Shown: piece by piece, positions 57,876 through 64,000 of the stretch
How the letters are laid out: the number at the start of each line of letters is the position of its first letter
How positions within the stretch are numbered: position 1 is the stretch's first letter
Origin: Algisphaera agarilytica
Lineage (GTDB): Bacteria; Planctomycetota; Phycisphaerae; Phycisphaerales; Phycisphaeraceae
DNA length: 64,000 nt
Assembly (NCBI RefSeq): GCF_014207595.1
Contig: NZ_JACHGY010000001.1
Location: 310,001-374,000 of the forward strand
Direction: 5' to 3'
Notes under the pieces: generated by a model
Seen by the model: the letters and a program-made list of their open reading frames with translations, nothing else
Told to the model about the DNA's origin: nothing
Databases searched by the model: none
Program-made: the position numbers and the translations under genes

Positions 57876-58532
57876 TCAGTCGTCGGCACGGCCCTCGGCG
57901 ACGGCTTGCAGCCGGGCCCGCAACGCGGAGACGCCCTGATGCTTGAGGGTCTGCATGGCCGTGTCGTCGGCGAGTTGGCGTAGCCGGCGGGCTCGCTCCG
58001 AATCATCGGGAACCGAGCTCTGGATTTTAGCACGCCACGGCCGGGCCTCGGTGAGGAGCGTGATCCAGTCGTCGTCGAGCGCCTCGAGCAACTCGGCCCG
58101 GATCGCCTTGGCCGCGGCGGCGGAGGTCTGCCCCGTGTCCACCGCCAGGGTCAGCGGGCCGCGGCGGTCGTGGGCCATCACCGTCAGATCGCCCGCCCCG
58201 GCGTTGTCGGCCCGGTTGATCAATACGCCCGCTTCTGCCGCCTCGTCGGCCACCCGCTGGTTCACGGCCGGGTTGTCCGTCGCGATCACCACGAGAAACG
58301 CCCCGTCCAGATCCCCCGCCTCGTAGCCGCGCTCGGCCCTCTCGATGAGCAGTTCGTCGAGCTTCGGGTCCATGGCCGGGGCCACCACCACGACCTGGGC
58401 CCCGCACGCCACCAGCGACGCGGCCCGACGTGCCGCGACCGCCCCGCCGCCCACGACAACGCAGCGCTGCCCCCGCAGGCGGAGCATCACCGGGAGGCAG
58501 GGCAAAACATCTTGGGCGGAACCGTCGCGCAT
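57876..58532 (-). CDS. Precorrin-2 dehydrogenase/ferrochelatase-type (CysG N-domain)
   Basis: A 218-residue NAD-dependent enzyme that oxidises precorrin-2 to sirohydrochlorin and may insert iron. The Rossmann motif is VVVGGGAVAARRAASLVACGA near residue 25. AFLVVIATDNPAVNQRVADEAAEAGVLINRADNAGAGDLTVMA is the CysG/Met8 core, and the later LAVDTGQTSAAAAKAIRAELLEAL is the C-terminal part. Stand-alone like Met8 and SirC. It is first in an operon with hemX-like, hemA and the glycosyltransferase-like gene; spacing to hemX is 5 bases. Confidence 0.88.
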   Translation of the reverse strand: MRDGSAQDVLPCLPVMLRLRGQRCVVVGGGAVAARRAASLVACGAQVVVVAPAMDPKLDELLIERAERGYEAGDLDGAFLVVIATDNPAVNQRVADEAAEAGVLINRADNAGAGDLTVMAHDRRGPLTLAVDTGQTSAAAAKAIRAELLEALDDDWITLLTEARPWRAKIQSSVPDDSERARRLRQLADDTAMQTLKHQGVSALRARLQAVAEGRADD

Positions 58533-58628
58533 CGGGACAGTGTAAAGCGCAGACGCGGCGCACGAAAAGCGGCGGGCCCTGCGCTCAGGGCCCGCCGCAA
58601 ACGGGGGTTCTTCATGTCGTGGTTGGCG

Positions 58629-60668
58629 TTAGCCTTGCTCGACCATCTTCGGGTCGACCTTGAACTTGCAGACCAGACCCTGGAGGCGTTCGGCCCGCTC
58701 GGAGAGCTGCTGGGCGGCGACCGCGGCCTGGCGGGTGCCGTCGTTCGACTCCTGGATGACGCTGGCGATGTTCTCGACGTTGCGGGCGACCTCTTCGCTG
58801 GTGGCCGACTGCTCTTCGGTGGCGGCGGCGATCGATTGGATCATGCCAGCCACTTCACGGGCGTTGCTGACGATCTGGGTCAGGCTGCGACCGGCGTCTG
58901 TGGCCTTGGCCACGCCCGACTCGACCTGTTGGCTGCCGGTGTTCATACGTTCCACCGCGCTGGTGGTTTCGGACTGGATCGCCTGGATCGAGGCACCGAT
59001 CTCTTCGGTCGCCTGGGTGGTCCGGTCGGCGAGCTTGCGGACCTCGTCGGCGACGACGGCGAAACCTCGGCCGTGCTCGCCGGCTCGTGCCGCTTCGATC
59101 GCGGCGTTGAGGGCCAGCAGGTTGGTCTGATCGGCGATGTCGTTGATGACCTCGATGATCTCGCCGATCTGTTCACCGCGTTTGCCCAGCTCGGCAACGC
59201 TCTTGGAAGAGGCGTCCACCGCTTCGCGGATGGCGTTGATCTCATTGATGGTCTGGTCGACGACCTCGCCGCCTTCAGACGCGGCCTGGCCGGACTGCTC
59301 GGCGTTGTTGGACGCTTCGGCGGATTTGCGGGCGACTTCGATGACCGAGGCGGACATCTCTTCGACCGCGGCGCTGATCTGGGTGACCTGCGAGGACTGC
59401 TCGTTCATGCCGGTGGAGATCTGCTCGCTGGTCGCGGCGATCTCGGTGGCGGCGGCAGCGACTTCCGAAACCGTGCAGTTCACCTCGTTGATGATCTTGG
59501 AGATGCTTTGGGCCATCTCGTTGAAGTTGCGGCCCAGGTCGCCGACCTCGTCGTTGCTTCGGATATCGACGCGGGCGGTCAGGTCGCCGTCGGCGATGCG
59601 TTGGACGGCCTCGGCGGTGCGGGACAGGGGCGGGCAGATCGTGCGACGCAGGAACCAGGCGATGCCGATCGCCGCGATCACGGTCAGCAGCGAGAGCGAG
59701 ATCATCATGGTCTGCACGAAGTTCGATCGGGTGATCAGGCTGTCGATGTGCGCCTCTGCCGTCTCGGTGGATTGGTGAGCGATCTCACCGATCAGGCCAT
59801 CAGCCTTGATCGCCAACGGGGTCACGGTGCCGCCGCAGATGTACTGGGCGATATTCCAATCGTCAGCCGACCGGGTCTCGATGACCTTGCCGGCAACGGC
59901 GAGGAATTCGTTGCGGTGGCTGATGTAGGCATCGAAGTCGGCACGCTGCGCCGGGGTGAACAGGTGCACGTCTTTCTTGAGCTTCTCGACCGAGCGGGCA
60001 CACGCGGCGATCTCGCCGTTGAGCACGCTCAGTTGCTCTTCGTTGCCGTCGATCAGGTACTGGGTCAGGGCCGCGGTCACCTTGAGCAGGTGGGCCTCGG
60101 CGTTGCCGACGTGGTGGACCATGAGCTTGCGCTCGGCGGTCGTGGGCTCGAGGTCTTCGGCGTCCATGATGGCTTCGAGGTGCTTCTGCATCTTCTTGCC
60201 GTAGGGCAGGGCCTCGTCTTCGAAGAGCACGGTCGCCGGGGTGTTTTCGCGCTCGTGAGCGATGGCGACGATCTTGGCCTGGCTGGCCGCGAAGTCTTTG
60301 AGGGTGGTTTGGAGCTCGGCCATGGTTTGAATGGCGTGCTCGTCTCCGGCCTCGGTGACGAGGTGGATGAGTTCTTCGGTCTCGGCGTCAATCTGCTTCC
60401 AGATGTCCGCCCGCTCGGTTTTGAGCTCTTCGAGGCCCAGGATGATGTAGCCGCGGTGGGCCGAGAGGGCTGCATGGATGTGGCCGCGCAGCTCGAGGGC
60501 TTTGACCTCGGTGGGGATATCGCGGTTGACCAGGGTGTCCTGCTCGTGAGCGACGCGACGCACCTGGGTATATGTGATCCCGGAAACCACGATCAGCAAC
60601 GCCACGATAATGGCAAAGCCCGCGTTCAATTTCTGCCCAACGGTCAAACGGATATTCTTCAATTTCAT
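58629..60668 (-). CDS. Methyl-accepting chemotaxis protein
   Basis: A 679-residue chemoreceptor starting [21 protein letters not shown]; an ATG at 60692 would add eight residues. The first membrane segment is near residues 13-35, followed by a helical sensor domain of about 270 residues with [19 protein letters not shown] and similar helical-bundle segments, a second membrane segment ([22 protein letters not shown]), a HAMP domain ([20 protein letters not shown]) and the signalling domain with the hairpin tip [24 protein letters not shown]. Unlike typical receptors no C-terminal CheR-binding pentapeptide is seen. Other chemotaxis genes are not in the window. Confidence 0.93.
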   Translation of the reverse strand: MKLKNIRLTVGQKLNAGFAIIVALLIVVSGITYTQVRRVAHEQDTLVNRDIPTEVKALELRGHIHAALSAHRGYIILGLEELKTERADIWKQIDAETEELIHLVTEAGDEHAIQTMAELQTTLKDFAASQAKIVAIAHERENTPATVLFEDEALPYGKKMQKHLEAIMDAEDLEPTTAERKLMVHHVGNAEAHLLKVTAALTQYLIDGNEEQLSVLNGEIAACARSVEKLKKDVHLFTPAQRADFDAYISHRNEFLAVAGKVIETRSADDWNIAQYICGGTVTPLAIKADGLIGEIAHQSTETAEAHIDSLITRSNFVQTMMISLSLLTVIAAIGIAWFLRRTICPPLSRTAEAVQRIADGDLTARVDIRSNDEVGDLGRNFNEMAQSISKIINEVNCTVSEVAAAATEIAATSEQISTGMNEQSSQVTQISAAVEEMSASVIEVARKSAEASNNAEQSGQAASEGGEVVDQTINEINAIREAVDASSKSVAELGKRGEQIGEIIEVINDIADQTNLLALNAAIEAARAGEHGRGFAVVADEVRKLADRTTQATEEIGASIQAIQSETTSAVERMNTGSQQVESGVAKATDAGRSLTQIVSNAREVAGMIQSIAAATEEQSATSEEVARNVENIASVIQESNDGTRQAAVAAQQLSERAERLQGLVCKFKVDPKMVEQG

Positions 60669-61049
60669 CGTTTCGGTTTCCTGAATCTTCAAAACGTTGG
60701 CACCGTGCCGGCGTCAATTCTTGGATATGAGCGATCCTCCATCGCTTCATGGACTTGTATCGATACTCTGGCCGGGCTCGACCAATCGACCGGATCCATC
60801 GATAAGTCAGAATTCGGACGTAACCCTCAAACAGCCGCGGACGGTGTGGACGTTTTCCAATGCTTCTACAAGCTAGACACGAAAATTATGGCGCCTGTTG
60901 CCGAAAAATGAGTTGGTTTTGGATGTTTTTCAGCCCTAGGAAGAACCTGTAAATCCAGGACCTGTCAAACGTTGCAATCCCTACGAGTGTTAACGCCGCC
61001 CGGCCACGCAATCGGCGCCTCCCTAAGGTTCACCTAATATGATCCATTG
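60669..61049. other. Spacer between divergent chemoreceptor and rarA genes
   Basis: About 380 bases, lower GC, no convincing gene or named element. It must contain both promoters. No strong -10/-35 pair stands out. Confidence 0.4.
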
Positions 61050-62453
61050 ATGGCTGACCTTTGGGCCGATCAACACGCAACTAACCTCAAGGCGGCCGAG
61101 CCGTTGGCGGTGCGGATGCGCCCCCGCACCCTCGACGAGTTTGCCGGGCAGCAGCACTTTCTCGGACCCGGCATGCTGCTGCGGCGTATGCTCGAAGCCG
61201 ACCGCATCACGTCGGTGCTTTTCTACGGCCCGCCCGGCACCGGCAAGACCACCCTCGCCGAGCTCATCGCCCAACACACCCAGGCCCACTTCGACCGCGG
61301 CAACGCGGCGGTGGTCGGCGTGAAAGATGTCCGGCACGTCCTCGACGGTGCACGGCGACGCCTCGAACAGGACGGCCGACGCACCATCTTCTTCCTCGAC
61401 GAGATCCACCGCTTCAACAAGGCCCAGCAGGACGTGCTCCTGGGCGACGTCGAACGCGGTATCGTCACGCTCATCGGGGCGACCACCGAGAACCCATACT
61501 TCACCGTCAACAACGCGCTGGTCAGCCGTTCCCAGGTCTTCCAGTTCGAACCGCTCACCGAAGACGACATCCTCGGCGTGCTGCGGCGCGCGATCGCGGA
61601 CGACCAGCGCGGGTACGGCAAGCTCGACCTGCAGATCGACGGCGACGCCCTGGACCACTGGGCCATGGCGTGTGATGGCGACGCGCGGCGGGCCCTGACC
61701 GCGCTCGAGATCGCAGTGCTTTCTGAACACGCCGACGCTAAGCCGCAAAGCGGCGAAGCGTCTGGTATCCCCTCCACCCACATCACCCTCGCCACCGCCG
61801 AAGCCTCCATCCAGCAGAAGTCCATCAACTACGACCGCGACGGCGATGAGCACTACGACGCCATCTCCGCGTTCATCAAGTCCGTCCGCGGCAGCGACCC
61901 GGATGCGGCGATCTACTGGCTGGCCCGCATGCTCGTGGCGGGCGAAGACCCGATGTTCATCGCCCGCCGCATCGCCATCCTCGCCAGCGAGGACATCGGC
62001 AACGCCGACCCCCGCGGGATCTCGGTCGCCTCGGCCTGCTACGACATCGTCCACCGCATCGGCATGCCCGAGTGCCGGATCACCCTCGCCCAGGCGACCA
62101 TCTACCTCGCCACCGCCCCGAAATCCAACGCCTCCTACGCCGCGGTCAATACCGCCATGCAGGACGTCAAGCACCAGCGCACCGTCCCCGTGCCCAAGAA
62201 ACTGCGTTCAGCGAAGAACCGCAAGGACGGCACCTACGCCTACGCCCACGACTCCGAAACCGGCTTCGTCGACCAGGACTACCTCGGCGTCGACAAGACC
62301 TACTACACCCCCACCGGGCGGGGCTACGAGCACCGGATCGCCGAATTTCTCCAGTGGATCGACCAGCAACGCGACGAGCCCAAGCGCGAACCTCCCACCC
62401 CTCCCGTGCGTCCCAATAATCGTGGCGAGCCCGCCGAGGTTCAGCCGAAATAA
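61050..62453 (+). CDS. rarA: Replication-associated recombination protein A (AAA+ ATPase)
   Basis: RarA/MgsA acts at stalled forks and double-strand ends. The 467-residue product has Walker A FYGPPGTGKTTLAELIAQ near residue 58, Walker B IFFLDEIHRFNKAQQD, sensor IGATTENPYFTVNNALVSRSQVF, and the C-terminal tetramerisation part IYWLARMLVAGEDPMFIARRIAILASEDIGNADP and LAQATIYLATAPKSNASY. An in-frame dispersed repeat at 61732-61771 encodes the extra segment HADAKPQSGEASGIPSTH in the loop after the AAA+ helical domain. The start at 61047 or 61050 is uncertain by one codon. Confidence 0.93.
   Translation: MADLWADQHATNLKAAEPLAVRMRPRTLDEFAGQQHFLGPGMLLRRMLEADRITSVLFYGPPGTGKTTLAELIAQHTQAHFDRGNAAVVGVKDVRHVLDGARRRLEQDGRRTIFFLDEIHRFNKAQQDVLLGDVERGIVTLIGATTENPYFTVNNALVSRSQVFQFEPLTEDDILGVLRRAIADDQRGYGKLDLQIDGDALDHWAMACDGDARRALTALEIAVLSEHADAKPQSGEASGIPSTHITLATAEASIQQKSINYDRDGDEHYDAISAFIKSVRGSDPDAAIYWLARMLVAGEDPMFIARRIAILASEDIGNADPRGISVASACYDIVHRIGMPECRITLAQATIYLATAPKSNASYAAVNTAMQDVKHQRTVPVPKKLRSAKNRKDGTYAYAHDSETGFVDQDYLGVDKTYYTPTGRGYEHRIAEFLQWIDQQRDEPKREPPTPPVRPNNRGEPAEVQPK
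61732..61771. repeat. Dispersed repeat, family E (copy 3, within rarA)
   Basis: On the minus strand it reads GATACCAGACGCTTCGCCGC then TTTGCGGCTTAGCGTCGGCG, the same ends as 13502-13546 and 14591-14636, with a family J-like core. It keeps the rarA frame. Confidence 0.82.
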
Positions 62454-62471
62454 CGTTTGATTGGCTGTTCT

Positions 62472-62589
62472 TCCCCCTCTCCCCCCGGGAGAGGGCCGGG
62501 GTGAGGGTAGCCGAGGTACCAACACGCTGGCCTTTGATCAATAAACTCTAAACCGCCTTCACCCTAACCCTCTCACGAAGGGAGAGGGA
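62472..62589. repeat. Palindromic repeat pair, family G (copy 2)
   Basis: Left module CCCCCTCTCCCCCCGGGAGA with GGGTGAGGG (62472-62507), right module CACCCTAACCCTCTC with GGGAGAGGG (62559-62589), inverted to each other. It fills the rarA-ldt spacer. Confidence 0.8.
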
Positions 62590-62616
62590 CCAAGCCAACC
62601 CCCAAAGACTCCGCCT

Positions 62617-63822
62617 ATGCAATCCCAATCCCCCCGCCGCAACATGAGCTCCCGCCGCCGCAAAGGCATGGGCAAAGCGCCCAAGATCCTCCTGCTCGCG
62701 GCGGTCCTGGTCGGGGTGGTGTATTTCTTCTGGGGCGGCGACTCGGGCAACTCCCCCGTGGCCGACGCCGCGGACCGTCCTGCCGAAAGCATCGCCTCGA
62801 CGGACCTGCCCACGCTCGATTCCCCGCGGACCGACCTGATCATCACCCCCCCGCTGCCGGACGCGAGCCGGGACACCACCCCCACCCCCCGTCCGCAGAT
62901 CCGCCCGATCGAGCCGCTACCCGAACCCCAGCCCGCCCGCGTCGAGCCGACGCCCGAGCCGCCCGCCCCGGTCGAGGCCGACCCCGAGATCGTCCGTACG
63001 GTCAAGGAACTGACCGAAGCGATCCCCGCGCCCAAGCCGTTCACCTCCGGCGCCGACGCCGCGACGCTGTACAACCGCGGCGACGAGCTCATCGCCGACG
63101 GCCAACTGATCGAGGGCCGTTCGCTCTTGTCCCGGCTCCTGTTTGCCGAGAACCTCAAGCTCTCCGCCGCCGACGCGGACGCCGTCCGCCAACGCCTCGC
63201 CGAAGTCAACCGCGAACTGCTGTGGACCCGCCAGATTACCGACGGCGACACCATCACCAAGCCCTTCCAAAACGACGGCAAGTACCTCAGCCAGATCGGC
63301 GTGCAGCACCGCGTGCCCTACCAACTGCTCGAGCGCATCAACAACATGGACGCCCGCAACCTGCAGAAGGACCAGATCATCAAGGTGATCCAGGGCCCGC
63401 TGCACGCCCGGGTGAGCAAGACGCGTTTCGTGATGGACGTCTACGCGATCGACGCCCAAGGGATGCCCGTGTTCGTGCAGAGCTTCCCCGTGGGCCTGGG
63501 CAAGAACACGCCCATGGGCAACTGGGAAGTCATCAAGGGCAGCAAGGTCCAGAACCCCTCGTGGAAAGACGAACTCAACGGCGACTACTTCGCCTCCGAC
63601 GACCCGGAAAACCCCATCGGCGAATACTGGATCGCCATCGAAGGCCTCGACGACGACAACCGCGACAAACGCGGCTTCGGCATCCACGGCACGATCGAGC
63701 CCGACTCCATCGGCAAGGAAGAATCCCGCGGCTGCATCCGCCTGCTCGACGACGACATCGAGATGGTCTACTACATGCTGACCGACCACAGCCAGGGCAG
63801 CACGGTGCAGATCGTTCCTTGA
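62617..63822 (+). CDS. L,D-transpeptidase (YkuD) with LysM-like domain
   Basis: A 401-residue envelope enzyme. A basic N-terminus and one membrane segment (APKILLLAAVLVGVVYFFW, about residues 21-40) are followed by a proline-rich linker. A helical region then precedes a LysM-like segment (RQITDGDTITKPFQNDGKYLSQ...NMDARNLQKDQIIKVIQGP, about 205-265) and a YkuD domain with FPVGLGKNTPMGNWEV and the catalytic FGIHGTIEPDSIGKEESRGCIRLLDDD. The cysteine and histidine of the active site are present. It would form 3-3 peptidoglycan crosslinks or attach proteins, notable because planctomycete walls were long doubted. Confidence 0.9.
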   Translation: MQSQSPRRNMSSRRRKGMGKAPKILLLAAVLVGVVYFFWGGDSGNSPVADAADRPAESIASTDLPTLDSPRTDLIITPPLPDASRDTTPTPRPQIRPIEPLPEPQPARVEPTPEPPAPVEADPEIVRTVKELTEAIPAPKPFTSGADAATLYNRGDELIADGQLIEGRSLLSRLLFAENLKLSAADADAVRQRLAEVNRELLWTRQITDGDTITKPFQNDGKYLSQIGVQHRVPYQLLERINNMDARNLQKDQIIKVIQGPLHARVSKTRFVMDVYAIDAQGMPVFVQSFPVGLGKNTPMGNWEVIKGSKVQNPSWKDELNGDYFASDDPENPIGEYWIAIEGLDDDNRDKRGFGIHGTIEPDSIGKEESRGCIRLLDDDIEMVYYMLTDHSQGSTVQIVP

Positions 63823-63831
63823 TCGAAAACA

Positions 63832-63906
63832 CAGCGACGCGTGGCGTCGCAGCTATTTAGAAAAGCACACAGTTCTATAGATTAGCTGCGACGCCACGCG
63901 TCGCTG
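63832..63906. repeat. Paired inverted repeat, family B (copy 2)
   Basis: CAGCGACGCGTGGCGTCGCA plus GCTA at the left and TAGCTGCGACGCCACGCGTC plus GCTG at the right, 27 bases apart. Same arms as 1840-1908 but in the opposite order. Confidence 0.88.
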
Positions 63907-63911
63907 CCCTT

Positions 63912-64000
63912 CTATCCCTTCAACCCGCTCATCGAGATGCCCTCGATGAACATGCGTTGGGCCATGAAGAACAGGATGATGATCGGGGCGACCACCAGCG
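63912..64000 (-). CDS. Sugar ABC transporter permease, C-terminal end (truncated)
   Basis: The minus strand reads LVVAPIIILFFMAQRMFIEG followed by ISMSGLKG and a TAG stop. This is the standard end of MalG-type carbohydrate ABC permeases (P-x-I-x-x-F-x-x-Q-R-x-F-x-x-G, then G-x-x-K-G). The gene continues beyond the window. It may serve the solute-binding protein at 35005, but they are 27 kb apart. Confidence 0.82.
   Translation of the reverse strand, partial: LVVAPIIILFFMAQRMFIEGISMSGLKG

Noticed and set aside
56987-58033. Long N-terminal extension of the hemA frame
   Set aside because: Residues upstream of 56986 are arginine/proline-rich shadow sequence of the HemX-like gene; the HemA family starts at MRLLLLGINHRT.

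Overview
The window is a GC-rich chromosomal segment from a planctomycete, most likely of the class Phycisphaerae. I infer this from three things: two secreted proteins with prepilin-type N-termini and a C-terminal FVDGH/FGDGH motif, a secreted protein ending in a VPTPSAAAAG-type sorting tail with terminal RRRR, and the squalene cassette hpnC-hpnD-hpnE. No rRNA is present to fix the taxon.

Layout. 1-9.7 kb holds a DinB-like fragment, thiL-tsaE, yacG, a Fur-family regulator divergent from homoserine dehydrogenase, a cupin pair, glutamate dehydrogenase, a REP-associated tyrosine transposase (RAYT) framed by its repeats, and recA. 9.78-12.88 kb is a complete IS1595-family transposon with 23-bp terminal inverted repeats and a perfect 8-bp target duplication. 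It carries an acidic small protein, a putative DNA-binding protein, a leucine-type class II tRNA with a proline UGG anticodon, the transposase and a DUF3800-like protein. 13-25.9 kb has a lipoprotein, a zinc-ribbon membrane protein, a three-gene ABC-2 exporter operon, hpnC-hpnD-hpnE, ybaB, dnaX, a 4.5S SRP RNA gene and a PIN-TRAM membrane protein. 26-34 kb has pseudopilin-like and other exported proteins, an esterase, trhO and gltS. 34-44.3 kb has a porin-like protein, a solute-binding protein, a low-GC OLD-family ATPase/nuclease, sucD, a metalloprotease-like protein, tag, a GGDEF/EAL protein and an RED-repeat protein. 44.5-64 kb has queF, gatC, a ROK glucokinase, the three-subunit transhydrogenase, a DciA-like protein, aroK, a DUF2235 hydrolase, upp, the siroheme/heme cluster (cysG-type, hemX-type, hemA, glycosyltransferase-like), a chemoreceptor, rarA, an L,D-transpeptidase and the end of a sugar ABC permease.

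Spacers carry an unusually rich set of small repeats. At least ten families of 20-100 bp palindromic or paired inverted modules recur, often touching stop codons and in three cases lying inside coding regions (hpnE, dnaX, rarA). A separate class of 7-bp (once 8-bp) periodic arrays sits within about 5-50 bases of start codons, mostly as G-poor C/A/T-rich leader on the coding strand.

The strongest candidates for undescribed biology are the transposon-borne tRNA, the start-codon-proximal heptamer arrays, and an A10 run in dnaX where slippage in either direction gives a stop within a few codons, yielding a gamma-sized product.
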